64,000 bases of DNA, taken from contig WHUZ01000124.1 in assembly GCA_015179045.1 (NCBI GenBank), forward strand, positions 1 to 64,000, written 5' to 3'. Made by a program: the position numbers and the translations under genes. A model generated the notes under the pieces. That model saw nothing but the letters and a program-made list of their open reading frames with translations, was not told the origin of the DNA and made no database searches. Below, one piece after another: positions 46,041-58,313 of the stretch. The first letter of the stretch is position 1. Every line of letters begins with the position of its first letter. The stretch comes from Kalaharituber pfeilii. Taxonomy: Eukaryota > Ascomycota > Pezizomycetes > Pezizales > Pezizaceae.

Positions 46041-47562
46041 TGCAACTGGTTTTCGAAGACATGCGTTCTGGATCTCAGGCTCACTCTTCCATCGCCGTAC
46101 ACACATTCTCCTGCACACAACTCACAGCCCACCCCTTGTTCGCCTTCCCAGCGCATTGAAAAAGCCATTATCATTCCTCTTGCCACCAACCTCTGGGATG
46201 AACAGGACTGCCCTACTCTTCCACAATCGGTCACTTTGTTAGCAAAACCACCCAACCCCATCGTACTCCTTGCAACACCCCGCTACGCTACATTCCTTGC
46301 AGATGACATCGGAGTTCTAGAATCGCATATTGCGATGCTCTTCAATTCAATGGGCACAATGAGTTCGGCTTCATTGAGACCTTCAGACAGACCTGGGATT
46401 GAGGTTTAGCAGGAGTGGTGGCTACTTTGCCTGTGGTGAGCACGCAGGAGGGAGATGGCATAAAAGCAAGGAGACAGGAGGGATATACATGGCTGATAAC
46501 AGACAAGGTAGGAATAATTACCACCCTATAGAAAGAAAATAAGAGCGAAGATAGAGATGAATTTGGAGTACCTATGACACATGGCTCGGGATGCAGGACG
46601 AATTGGGGAATCGAGATACCCATTCCATTCATCTTCACTTTTCCAATGCATAGCGCTGAAACCGTAGGGGCATGCGATGCTGTGGTCACCCTTCCGTTCG
46701 GGGACAGTCTATTTCAAACAGGGACTCTCGCCACCATCGTCCGGTTCAGCGTCGGTGGGTGGGGTGACCCACTATCGCCCTAGCCTGTGCATGCCGGGAA
46801 TTGGCTGTAGAGAGTCGAGGTTCCAGTTTCGAGTCTGGAGGGGGGCAGAGTGAGGTCTGGTAGAAGACTCCCCTTTCAGCCGTTGACGGAGCCAAGGGAA
46901 GTCGTAGCATGCGCAGGCAACATCCTACGTGATCTAACGATTAGTGAAGGGGGTACTATGCCTGCATCGAGGGAGCTGGAGATCGCAGTTGGGAGGTATT
47001 TCAGGGATAGGGGGAGAAGGCAAGAGAAGGTGGATGTGTTTGCATATATTACCCTGCAGAAGCCGAGTGCGGAGAATGAGGGTGAGATTGACCCGTGGGA
47101 TACTCAAAAAGGGGAAACTACGAAGAGTGCTCGGGGGTGGCGTGGGATGGGGGCGAAGGTGGGGTTACTGTCACTGGACCCGCAGGGTGAATGTATGCAT
47201 TAGGGGATGTTGCGTATGGAAAATTGCACTATGACGGCAATGTGGTTGGAGATGACCCGGATCGGGATGGTGGCGAGTTTAAGCGGGGGCTTGAGAAGAG
47301 GTTATTTGGGGGGAAGGATGATGTGGTGGATGCTAGGGGGGTAGAGGAACAGAGAGAGAAGAGAAGGCATCCAGAGGCAGTGGTGGAAGTAGGGGATTGG
47401 GTAAGGTTTTACATAGTTGAAGGACAGAGAGCGGGAGAAGCTGGTGACGATGTAGGGGGTGGGAAGGTCGTGTTTGGTTGTGTCAGTAGAGAAGGGGAAA
47501 TTGTGGGACATGGGGAGGAGAGTTGGGAGACTACAAACACAACTAGGAGGCCATTCGGTTAG
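46041..47562 (+). pseudogene. Decayed copy of a conserved fungal gene of unknown function
   Basis: Three collinear plus-strand fragments look protein-like but do not join cleanly. Fragment 1 (about 46045-46410) includes ATNLWDEQDCPTLPQSVTLL and VLLATPRYATFLADDIGVLE. Fragment 2 (about 46535-46783) includes WGIEIPIPFIFTF and VVTLPFGDSLFQTGTLATI. Fragment 3 (46850-47203) includes FQPLTEPREVVACAGNILRD, PASRELEIAVGRYFRDRG and MGAKVGLLSLDPQGE; it runs on after a frame change near 47200 into 47206-47562, with GDWVRFYIVEG and KVVFGCVSREG. The order and motifs feel like a single large fungal protein family, but I cannot name it with certainty. Stops between fragments 1 and 2 and between 2 and 3, plus the shift at 47200, argue for a pseudogene; unseen introns could explain some breaks. 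Confidence 0.42.
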
Positions 47563-50500
47563 GTGAATGTGGAAGGTCTGTTTGGTGGGGGAAGTGAGGA
47601 GGGGGTGTGGATACATTATGATCGGGACAGCTAACAGGTGGAGAATAGCGATGTCAGGGGGGAGGAGAGGGAAGATGGATGTGCCGGAGGGAAGGTGGAG
47701 GTTGTGGTGGGAAAGTGATAAATGGGATTACTTATGATATCGATGCTGGTGAGTGGAACATCTCTTAAGAGGGTTCAGTTTAACATGAACTGGTGAGATG
47801 GTTTGCACTTATGTTATGGCCATATATCAGGGGAAGAGTTTTAGGAAAAATCAATTGCCATCGATCTCGTTCAAAACTCTACGAATGGCAGCTTTGTTGC
47901 CTACATTGATTCTTAGGTACTTATATTACTACGCTTTTGCTGTTGTTCAGATAGGTACTCGGGAGTGTCAGGACGTCTGGCGAATTATGCAACACGAAGG
48001 TACTCATGTGCAGTTTCCAGGTACGTACCCGGTTGCTATGGAACTCGCAAAGATGACAATGGTTTACGGCAGTGGCTAAAAGTCTGGCGCACTTTTTGTA
48101 TGAGAAACCATACAATGTTTTCGACACATTCTGTACAATCATGCAATCACCGCAACCGCACAACCGTCAAAAAACTCTCACGCCAGAATTCTGTAGAACT
48201 ATATACCCAGAAAAAAAAAAAAAAAAAAACTAACCTCCGAAATCTGCTCCAAAGGCTCTTGCAATTGTGAGAAGACGTAAATATACACTATAATAAATAA
48301 TTTGAAAGTAGTAAGGCATTTGCCTCAAGCTGGCACGGTGGAAGTGGTCAACCTGGAAGCTATCAAGCAGGCAAATATAATTGAAGGGCTATTGAGTTGA
48401 TGAAGACTGGTTATCTTATTGTATGGTTCATTGTTTATTGTAGCACCACTGCGTAACTGGCGACTACTTGACGTGTACAATAGTAGTTTTAAGCCTATCA
48501 AAAGTGCAGTTCTCTACATCAATCGAGGTTCCTTGCCGCTGCATAATTCGCCAGACTTTCCGGCGCCCCAGATGTGGCCCAAGAGTTGCATAACACTGCA
48601 TCAGCCCTGCATCAGACAGGTGCTGCAACTACTCAAGTACTGTGGCGGCATGCGCGCGCGCTGCTGCCGGAAGTGGGCTGTTGCCGAAACGGGGGGGAGG
48701 GGTCTGTATGCGGTATGTCATGTATATATGTGAGTAGGGAGCGAACGGAGGTTCTGCTCTCCTACAACCTACACCGAGATACAAAAGTTCTCGCTTGGTG
48801 AAGAGGGTCCTTCCACAGTACTTACTGACATTTATAGATTTTTGTGCCACAAGCTGAGAGACCGTTTTTGCTCCGCAATGACAGTGTTTCTTCCAGCGTT
48901 ACTGAATTACTATCGATGATAAAGTACCACTACCGTTATACTGTCCTGCGCAGCTGCCTCTCTCTTTGGTGACGTCCATGCTGGGCCGCATGGACTTTCC
49001 TCGAACTCCCATTCCACTCGCAGCCAGTGTCGACCTCGCAGCACCTATTGACCCAAAGAATAGGTCTTTCTACAAAGGTGGACGGCGGCTATAATCAATC
49101 GAACTTCCGATCTCACTGAACCTTGATTCTGCGCCCACAGCAGATGGAAACTTGAGTTAATATGTACTACACGGTACTGACCTTGGCTTGATAAAACGGA
49201 TTATTTTGGTATAGTACAGAGCAGTGTGGAAGGTCAAAAACCCCCCAACCTGGAATTGTTCTCGTGCCCAGACGATTATTTTCGGCCTTCAGCACTGGGT
49301 CTTTGCAGCACCCGGTGCCCGTCTGAGTACGAGAATAACCTGGAATTGACATATCCTTTCTCTTGCGGGCATGAAAAGTCGCGAGATTTACATGTGACAT
49401 ACGTATAATCGGACCCGAACACTGTAAGAGCCGAAATAAAACGTCATTGGCCGGGCAACCATATGTATCCCTTGGTACGTTTAAGCTTAAATTTTCGGCC
49501 CGACCAGATACGCTCACTAAAAAAAGTATATATTGGGGTTCAAGAATACATTCATACAGAACTTAGGCAAATCCAATAGCGTTCCATATTGGCCATATAT
49601 AGAGGGGCTCAATTCATCCACCGTATTACTATTGAGTGTGTATATACAGTGTATATATGTAACACTAGCATAGATCGGGTACTACTATAAATATTTATAT
49701 TTCGAAAAAGCTAACGTTTACTCATATATCTAAAACGCAATCTCTACGTCGCCTAACGCTCTATGTTGCTAAAATATCTATGTTTATAGTTTATACATCT
49801 TATCGTAACTCCAGTGGATCTAGAAGGTTGATTCAAACATGAGCCGAGGTCATAGGACACGCATCCTTTAGCAAATACTTGTGTGCATTCCAGTTCAAAT
49901 TTACTACTCCGCAATTGATAAATTAAAAATAAAGATTAATCACGTAAACGGTTCTACTACGATGTAACCATCATGTAGGTTTAGACTTACCTTCGTTACA
50001 TGTACATCATATAACAACAAACTTATGATACCCTCTAAAAGCTTGTTTGATTGCAATTACAGCTACAAGACTTTTAACTCCTCCACGGAGCTTCACGTTT
50101 ACATTTACCTATTCAAAAACTCAAACAGGTTTCGTTACGTATATATACGTAAGAAGTGTATCTACAAGTATGAGAGGGTCGGTTTCCACTCTACCATGCA
50201 TCATTATTCAATCCCCGAATCATTCACCCAAAATAGAGCAACTCTCCGTCCGTCCTTCACCTTTATCTTCGACGGACATCTTAGCCTTCCTTCCTTGCGA
50301 TCTTTCCGCCAATTCTACCGCACTGCAGCACTGGATCTTTCACTCACCTTTTCATTCAGTCATTCCTAGCTATAGGAACCTACGTAGTTAGTACTTTGGC
50401 GGAACTCACCCTCCTTTAGAAGAGAGAACCCTTTTCCTTCCTGAATTTTACCCACTGGCAGGTAATATTCACTTTCACCTCTCTTACCTTCCATACATAT

Positions 50501-50642
50501 CCAGTCAACTTGAGACTCCTTGCAAGCCCGACAGAGCTTTGTTCTGAAGTAGAAAGATAGGATCTTGACGCATAGCGCCTAATAGAGACATCATTGAAGA
50601 GGGTCCAGGAAGCAATTGACACTCAGCACCACACTTTCAAAG
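47563..50642. other. Gene-poor gap of about 3.1 kb
   Basis: This holds the hairpin repeat at 49247-49348 (separate entry), an A20 run near 48210-48229 without target duplication, and AT-rich DNA from 49550 to 50050. No gene is supported. The last few hundred bases, pyrimidine-rich from about 50270, are probably the promoter of the gene at 50643. Confidence 0.5.
49247..49348. mobile_element. Miniature hairpin element (77 bp) flanked by 12-bp direct repeats
   Basis: The core 49259-49335 has terminal inverted repeats TTCTCGTGCCCAGACG and, on the other strand, TTCTCGTACTCAGACG (14 of 16). It is flanked by perfect 12-bp direct repeats AACCTGGAATTG at 49247-49258 and 49337-49348, which look like a target-site duplication, with one extra T on the right. 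A related partial copy is at 33846. It codes for nothing. The long duplication and tiny size do not match a well-known superfamily. Confidence 0.65.
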
Positions 50643-51751
50643 ATGAATTCCTCCCCCTTTTCGTCTTCATCAGCATCATCCGAGGCACCTGAACACCCCC
50701 AAACCCCTATGCCTGCTCCTTCAGTGCAGCCTGATCAGTCCACCCCATCTTCATCTTCCTCACCACAAGCTGCAAACCCAGCTTCCGCAGTGTCCGCAGC
50801 ACAATCATCACTAGAGAATCCCCATTTACAACCATTATACCTAGCCCTACCAGCCCCGGCATATACACCCTCCGCTTCTTCGCCCCCCGTTGCCAACATT
50901 GAACTCCAACCCATATCGCGAAGCCTCACCCCACCAGAAGCTCCTCGGACCCCTCCTCCTCCATTCGCAAGCCGCCCAGGAAGCCCATCGAGGATGGTTA
51001 TGTCGGAATCAGTCCTGCCAGCGGCACCAAATGGGATAGCTGTGGGACGCAGGGCGGCGATGGGAGTGAGGGAGTTGAGAAGGATGAGGTCGACAGGAGT
51101 GATGGAGGTGTGGGACAACGAGGAGGAGAATTTGAGTAAACCTCCGCCAGCATATGAGGCTGTTGGCGAGGATTCAAGGTTGGACGTGGGGCAGGAGGAG
51201 AGGAGGATACTGCCTAGAGCCAGAGTGTAAGTGCTGTCTCCCATAATCACAAGCAGCTGTAGACCTGTGTGATTGCTGATACTGGTGTTAATTTGTATAG
51301 TCGGGCAGTTAACACCAGTCACCGCCGAGCAAGGGTACCAAGACGACGAGTAAACATTTCAGATGATACACCAAGAAGTCCTCGCAGTGGGTCAAATGAT
51401 TCAGGGACGGGCAATAGCACCTTTATCACTCCCTACGACACTCGAATCTCGGTACGGCCACTCGGCACCTCGACAGCCCGCCCGACCACAGCCACTCGAT
51501 GTCGTCGCAGGTGCTGTGGTGGAATGCACGAATGCGCTCCATGCGCCGGTATTTTCTTCCTGCTTGGGGCAGCGACTGTGTTCTTTATTGTGTTGGGTAT
51601 AAGCGCAGCTAGGAGCACACAGGGCGACAACGCGAATGATGCAGTGCGGACAGATGAAAATACGGTGGTTGACCTTGGGAAGCTGAGGGAAGGGTGGGAT
51701 CCGAATTCGGGGCAGAAGTATTTGATATATACGGAGGCTGATTCCTGGTAA
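50643..51751 (+). CDS. Single-pass membrane protein with a PPAY motif, function unknown
   Basis: I do not recognise a named family. Two exons, 50643-51226 and 51301-51751, join at phase 2 (GTAAGT donor, TTGTATAG acceptor) to give 344 residues. Residues 1-115 are Ser/Pro/Ala-rich and likely disordered. A PPPAY motif at about 167-171 (KPPPAYEAVGE) matches the PPxY ligand of WW domains, as used by Rsp5/Nedd4 ubiquitin-ligase adaptors. A basic Arg-rich segment (HRRARVPRRRV, then TRCRRRCCGG) precedes one hydrophobic helix at about 275-297 (CAGIFFLLGAATVFFIVLGI). A short 45-residue tail is likely lumenal or outside. The layout (long cytosolic N-terminus, basic residues just before the helix, short tail) fits a type II or tail-anchored-like protein. 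An Rsp5-linked role is only inference. Confidence 0.7.
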
Positions 51752-52070
51752 GAGCGAGGGAGGCGGTGCTGAGGTTGGCTTGGGGTAGTTTGCGACGTGT
51801 ATGGCACGAGCGCTGCCAAGAGCATCATGTGGGTTACCTGTGGGAAGCGTTGGTTCGTGCCCTAAGTGGTAGCATCACTGGATATGGCAGTAAAAGTGGC
51901 CGTGCCAAAATCGAAGGTAGTGGCAACCTGTTGGGAGCGTGGTATGTGTCAACTGTATAACTCCATAAGCAAAAGACTATCCATTTTACTTTGCGCCTAG
52001 GTTGGATCAATTTCAGGTTTCACTTTTGCTCAAGAAGACTACTCCTATATAGAGGAATTATGCACTTTTT

Positions 52071-52157
52071 AGGTGGAAACATCGCCCTGCCATGGCGAAC
52101 AGCTACAAGCGGGGTCACGTGAAAGAAAAAAAAAAAAAAAAAAAAGGTGGAAACATC
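52071..52157 (+). mobile_element. Micro-retroposon copy A with 13-bp target duplication
   Basis: The insert 52084-52144 starts GCCCTGCCATGGCGAACAGC, continues TACAAGCGGGGTCACGTGAA, and ends in a nearly pure A tail. It is flanked by perfect direct repeats AGGTGGAAACATC at 52071-52083 and 52145-52157. A 3' poly(A) tail plus a 13-bp duplication is the mark of LINE-type target-primed reverse transcription. The body is only about 42 bases. Confidence 0.85.
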
Positions 52158-54351
52158 TTGACGGTGCCTCCTCGCTTCTTACTGTAAAGGGACCCATGCG
52201 AATAAATAACCAGATTTCTGCAGCAAGCATCCACGATCCATTGATCGTTACTCACAAGAAATCACAAACATAATGTTGCTTGTTTACTACTGCCAGCATA
52301 TATGTGAAATTAATTTCGTGCACAAAGGAAGGAATATAAGTGAAATAACTAGGACATTGTAATGAAAATTTTAAGAACATAGCTAGATAATGGAACTTGT
52401 AACTTCGACATCAGGTATTCAATCCTCATTGATCGCACACAGATATCAACTACGCCCTTATTTTTTTGATTTTTTCCTCCTTTTGCCACCCAAATCTGCA
52501 AATGTGATCGTTGGAGATAGATGCCTGTCCCGCTCCTGAAGTAAGGACAGCAGGAGGTTTCAAACGTGGCGACTCCACTATTGGCATACCTAATACTACC
52601 AGAGCAGATATCTATTTTACTACATGGCTATATGTATTGTTAGGACTTCTATCGAATACTAAGTCTGGCAGCATACATACTCTCAACGGTAAATCTACCG
52701 TGGTCATTTCCAATCTTTGCTCCAAGGTGCAATTTACTCCATACTCCCTTAATCTTGCACTTTAAGAAGCATTTTTTGTCCTCCTCCACGAGTTGCAACT
52801 CTTCGATGTCGCTATTGCTGCTGAATTTTCCTTCTCTTTGCCAAACCAGGTTGCCTATGCCATAATGCGTATTAGTGTAGATCGCCGATATTAATATTAA
52901 TGATGAATAGAGTTTTCGTCACATACCAGCATTTACAGCAACCCAGTGGTCTAAATCAATCACATTTTGTTGGAAGCCCCTGTTATCACCAATGTTGAGG
53001 TCCGCATATAACCTACTGTTCAAAAGGTTACGGTTTTTAGAAGACCCTTCGAAGCCGCCCATTGGTTGGAGTGTTGGTAAGAAAAGGTAAATTCTATTAG
53101 TGTAAATGCGCGGAAGTTCTCTCCAATAGCAAATGAAATAAAGAGAGAGAATTGATCAATAGTGAGCTTGATAAAGAGTAGAGAAATCAGTAGGGTAGGA
53201 ACAGCCCTTATTAATGCTCGAAAATTACCTCATCTTATGAAAATATAATTCCAAACTCTTGATATTATAGGTAGGTCTGCTGTTCGTATTCTAGTCGTAT
53301 TACCAATTGATGTTTTATCCCTGAAAAAAAGTAACCAAAATTTCTAGTCCTAGAGAGCTAGGGACTTGGTATGAGACTAAGAGAGAGTTTAGATAACAAT
53401 TTAAGATCCTTGTCGATAATATCAAATATGAAGCAGATCAGGTAAGACAGTTAGGTAGAGCTATTCCATCATAGCCATAGATCATAGCTGGTCTATTCAT
53501 CTACCAGTCCAATTATGAATATGTATAAGGCAACCTCTTGGTTATTAATTGCTTCAACCAGTAGTTTAGCTACTTATCTTTTAAAGTAGAAAGACATACA
53601 TTCGAGGGGACTTCCTCCTTTCAGTCCGTGAAATCGCCCTCTTTGCTATTGTCCGTACTCGTATAGTCAAATGAGCACAGTGCTAGCTCACAACCATGAG
53701 CTACTAAGTCACCTGCTCGCCGAGCAGTACTTTCTGCACTCAATACTTTTGTAATATACCTTTCTATACATGTGATGAGTCGTTTATCACATCGTCTCAT
53801 TGCACTGTGTGGCCTTCGCGACCCATTGTGTACGGCAGCTGGTGCGGGGAAAGCTCGAAATTCAAAGTGCGTTGCAATAATTACCAGTGTACTAGCGAGT
53901 AAAAACCTAAGGCAATTAAAAAGTCCTTCCAATGTCTATAGTGCGATTAAAGATGTTGTTAATACCATAGAAGAACGGCAATAACCGGAGGTAGTGGGGG
54001 TAGAAAGCATGTCCGTACGACCAAGGCTCCAGTCCAAAAGGTACTTGCGGTACTGATCTGTTGGTGCATCCAATGTGACGACTGCAGCATAGTACGATAG
54101 AGAGGTTATCAAATTGTTCCCGGAATTCATCCCTTATGATATTCTACTTCGCATACATCCATTGCTGAGTAGCGGGGAGTAGCACACTCGAGTGACGCAG
54201 GTGCCAGTCGAGATATACTTGCGAAATGAATGCAATACTGCATCTAATGTGGTAGTTGTAAACCTCTTCATGAGCGCAAACACGACTGTAGAGGAAAGGG
54301 GATGGGGTCATACATGCATTGTGAAGTCTTACTAGTACTCTCATCCACTTT

Positions 54352-54405
54352 GCACTATGTATCGTAAAAAAAAAAAAAAAAAAAAAAAAAAAGCACTATG
54401 TATCG
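54352..54405 (+). mobile_element. Poly(A)-only insertion with 13-bp target duplication
   Basis: A T followed by 27 uninterrupted A (54365-54392) is flanked by perfect 13-bp direct repeats GCACTATGTATCG at 54352-54364 and 54393-54405. It has the structure of a retroposed RNA of which only the poly(A) tail was copied. A simple repeat expansion would not create the flanking duplication. Confidence 0.85.
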
Positions 54406-55842
54406 GGATTGGCCCATTTTACCCAGGTATCACCATCATTGTCCTCCTAATATGCTTTATTGGAAAACATACGGAAACTGTCAAGCGATCGGTGCGGAGC
54501 GGGCATTGTCGGCTACTTCGCGATCAAGAACCCAGCAATCAATTGAGCATTTTGGGTCTAGTTGAACTTCAGCAGGAAAGTACCTTGAAGAGTTGACCCA
54601 GATGTACGCGGAGTCTATGCATGCCGACTCGCAATTCGAATTCCTGACCTGTCTTGGAGAATAAATCGTAGTACGCATTATTGTGCCCAGTATTCAAGTA
54701 AAGCAACCTTCCTCGAAACCAGCTCCTTCGGTGATAGCCATGATGTAGTATTGTGGGTCTGAATAGCGACCTATAAACATCTCTGAGCATTTGGGATCTG
54801 CGAGGAAATTAGAGCTTACTATTGACTTCTTATGACCGAGTTAAGAAGCCGAATGACGTTCATATAGCGAACCAATATCCCCGTACAAACTGCTCCTCTC
54901 TTTAAATATCATACGGTTCCAAGCTATATCTCCAGGGTTTAGTACATTAATAGACCCTAGTTTTTCTGCAAGTCAGGCATTATGAGAAGCTTTGTGGGAG
55001 TCGCGAAGAGGGGGTAATTGATCTATATCCTACTGCAAATTCAAAAATATCACCGCATCCGACATAGCTGCCTGGTGCCTACTCTTGAGGTGACTGGCCT
55101 GCATTGAACGAATTTCCCGAATTTGCCTACTAAATGAATGGCTCCCCTATCCCAAAGAATTCATAACAAAAGAAAAAGTATACTTATCTAAAGCCATTGT
55201 ATACCCAACCTCAAACACTTTTTCAAACGGTAATTTTTCACTTGAACATGCCATATTTGCAAGGATTACATACTTGTACTTAATATACAAATGGAGCATG
55301 GGACTTATAGCCTTGGCATATTAGCGATACTGCCTTGGTATCCTTAGGATGAATGAAACATAAGTGCGCAGGGATACGTATTGTATTAATCTCTCTTGTT
55401 CTTTCATTCTCGACTCCAGCGTACAATATGCGCTCCTAACTCCCATATATATAGACATGAGCTGCCAGCAAATTGGTGCGAGTATGACGTTGCTAATTCC
55501 TACAACGAGCGCATCCGGAACCTCCTACATATCTCATCACGTGGGATTACCTCATACCACGATCTCGGCTTATGTGACTCTCGTGGCTCCTTCACACACG
55601 ACAGCCTCACGTGATATATTTCGTGATGCTCATTGCATAATCTTCAACAGGATCTAGTGTCGCATAAAAATTATGCTCACATAACACTCTGCCAAGACAT
55701 TCATTACGCCATACTTACTAAGGGTAAGGATTATTGCCTAGACTAACTAAGGGTACTAGTCCATTGGGTATACATCGAACTTGAGAAGTAACCTCATCCA
55801 ACCACACTAATGGTCGAATATTCACCACAGCTATATATAATC

Positions 55843-57016
55843 ATGTCTCAACAACTATTGTCAGATGTTGAAAGCTCTCTCTCTTCCGTTCCCTCCAATA
55901 TTTCCGATTATGTTACAACATTGGAGAAAGTGGAAACAAGACTGTCCAAATACAGATCTGATGGCATGCACACAGATAAGACAGTCATAGTCCTTCGATC
56001 ATTTATGAAATGTATTCCAAGAGATGGGCAGCACAATCTTTCTCAGGAAATTCTGGCTTGTTCAAATGATGAACTTCGTGAACTTGCTAGCAATCTTATC
56101 ACTGGTGTGCTGATTCCATGTGAGCCTATCATTTACACAGCTCCTAACTACCTACTGATTCATCTCTAGTGAAAGCAGCAGGGCCGACACCTGCCGTGAC
56201 TCCGTCGCCCTGTTTCGGAGCGGAAGGTAATGTTGAGGAAATTGCTTCGGAGTTGGAACCTATAACAAGAAATGAGCAGCGCTGGTTAAAGGCATCCTGC
56301 CTTGAGCGCGACAATTACCGATGCGTCCTAAGCGGCATTTACGATCAAAATGCTGTTTCAAAAGGCCAAATAGTATTACCAGCTGGGAGCGATATGGACA
56401 CCGGCTTTACTCAAGCGGTGCATATACTCCCGTTCGCAATTGGCAATTTTGGAGAATCTGAGGTAATCAATAGCAGAGAAGCGCTTGCTGTCTAAGCTAA
56501 TCACTATCACCAATAGCGGCGTAATATAGCTGCAGTTTGGGATGCGCTTTACAGGTGTTTTCCCAGTCTTCGATCCCGCTTGAATTTCGAATCAAGCAGA
56601 ATCAATGACACGTGCAATGCACTCACAATGCTGGATGCTTTCCATCAAGCTTTTGGTAGCTTCACACTAGCACTGGAGTCAACGGTTTGAATCCCCTTTG
56701 TTGTACTTCAGTAGGATTTACCTCTCACATTTTCCACCAGTCAACCGAAAACACTTATAAAATAGTACGGTATCCGGGTTGCCCAAGCTGGTATGGCCGG
56801 TTGCTTCCAGAGAACAAGAGGATTACATTGCAGTCCTACTCTGCCCACAAGCTGCCATCCCCGATTTTGCTGGAAACCCATGCAGCCGTCGCAAAAGTCC
56901 TCCATCTTACTGGAATGGGGGAGCACATCGATCGGGTCTTCCGGGAACGGGAAGACTTAAGGTGCCTCGCTGCGGATGGCTCCACTGATGTGGGGAGGTT
57001 GATGTTAGTGTATTGA
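55843..57016 (+). CDS. HNH-endonuclease-domain protein (fungal HNH_2 type)
   Basis: This belongs to a fungal group with a central HNH nuclease-like domain, often present in many copies; its biological role is not established. Four exons, 55843-56119, 56170-56462, 56517-56684 and 56741-57016, phases consistent, give 337 residues. The ATG at 55843 (MSQQLLSDVE) has a better context than the in-frame ATG at 55810, which adds 11 residues. The N-terminal 100 residues are helical (LEKVETRLSKY, CSNDELRELASNLITG). The HNH core reads LKASCLERDNYRCVLSGIYD, then TQAVHILPFAIGNFG with the key His, and after the third exon start VWDALYRCFPSLRSRLNFES and INDTCNALTMLDAFHQAFGS with the conserved Asn. The C-terminal exon reads YKIVRYPGCPSWYGRLL. 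No break is seen, so it is probably intact, right beside transposon debris. Confidence 0.8.
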
Positions 57017-57678
57017 AATGCAGCATCCCCTTTACTTCTAACAACCCTCATGAAACTACTGTGGTATAGCGACTGGCGCAGCCCGCAATTAGGAGGCTTA
57101 TTCAGTGACTACCCATGGCTTGATTGTTGCGCGGCGATATAGGCATGGTATTGAGGCCGCTGCTCGACAGGCTGTGTTTGTGTGCCTTTTCCCTTCTTGC
57201 TATCTTGCTATTTGCCTGTATGCTGTACTACATATTATTCAATGCTTTTTTGATCTGCTGCTCGATTGGCTTGCATTTCTGCTGCCGTACTGTTGACGGT
57301 CCACCGAGCACTCCATTCAATCCTCTGTACGTACTTGCAGTCAGAGTATTGCCATATACTTACTGCCTGTCCACAATACCTTATGCTTCTTTGTTCTTTC
57401 GTGTTTTCCCATCATTTTGCCTTTGCATTTGGTTGTATGTATATATGTGCCGGGCCACTTGTAACAGTGACTCAATTACATTATCAAATATCGACCTGGA
57501 TCAGCTATGGGGCACCCAGATGCTATCACACGACGAGAAGGCAATGAATCCTCAGGAGCTGATGTACCAAGGTTTCAAGAAGGTCAACTTATGGTTGCAT
57601 AAACCAATAAAGAAGAGACTCCTGCCGACCTGAAGGGAATTGATATTACTAAGTACATGGCTAAAAGATAACGAGAGT
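57017..57678. other. Gap before the gypsy fragment
   Basis: No gene is supported. Open frames between 57105 and 57633 give Leu/Cys-rich or short products with no recognised family. The end may be the decayed upstream part of the gypsy polyprotein. Confidence 0.45.
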
Positions 57679-58107
57679 GGATTACTTATTGTACCTGCTG
57701 ACTGTCAGCAAGCTGTGCTATAACAATGCCATGACTCAAGAGTTGCAGGCCATTAGGGATGGCAACATACTTAAGAGCTTGTATCATGCAACTTTATATG
57801 AAAAGGATGGCAAGGGGATATCTCACACTATATTGCTGGTTGCCATCACTGCCAAAAGGCCCAAGCAGACAGGCTTGCCCGCCAAACGAAATTAGTACCC
57901 ATGCCTACAGGAACTCGGACCTGGGAAGAAATAACTATGGACTTTGTGGGAGAACTCCCTGATAGTGGAGGATTCAATGCTGTATTAGTTATCACAGACC
58001 GTTTTACCAAAATGCAACATTGTATACCTCCTAAAACAACATGGACAGTAGAGGATGTAGCAAATGCATATGTTTATGATGTATGGTGACTTCATGGCTT
58101 ACCCAGA

Positions 58108-58200
58108 CATGTTACCTCAGATTTTTTTTTTTTTTTTTTTTTTTTTTCACGTGACCCCGCATGCAGCTGTTCGCCAAGGCAGGGCCATGTTACCTCAGAT
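58108..58200 (-). mobile_element. Micro-retroposon copy B with 15-bp target duplication, inside the gypsy integrase
   Basis: On the minus strand the insert 58185-58123 starts GCCCTGCCTTGGCGAACAGC, continues TGCATGCGGGGTCACGTG, then 25 A. It is flanked by perfect direct repeats CATGTTACCTCAGAT at 58108-58122 and 58186-58200. The gypsy reading frame (RHVTSDR) resumes exactly when the insert and one repeat are removed. Its body agrees with copy A at 35 of 38 bases, and both start at the same base. Confidence 0.88.
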
Positions 58201-58313
58201 CGTAGTCCACCATTCATAAGTGTATTTATGTGAGACCTAAATGCAAAGCTCCATATTGGCCTTAGGTTGGCAACTGCACACCATCCACAGACAGATGAAC
58301 TAAGTGAGAGAGC

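Larger units (their letters stand above)
51752..55842. other. AT-rich gene-poor gap of about 4.1 kb with small retroposed insertions
   Basis: This holds the micro-retroposon at 52084 and the poly(A)-only insertion at 54365 (separate entries). The segment 52850-53600 is AT-rich and reads like decayed coding DNA with many stops, but no family was recognised. A tandem of short open frames at 53620-53984 and 54480-54790 is unsupported. The last 300 bases are the promoter of the HNH gene. Confidence 0.5.

Noticed and set aside
48209..48229. A20 run as another poly(A) insertion
   Set aside because: No flanking target duplication could be found, unlike the run at 54365.
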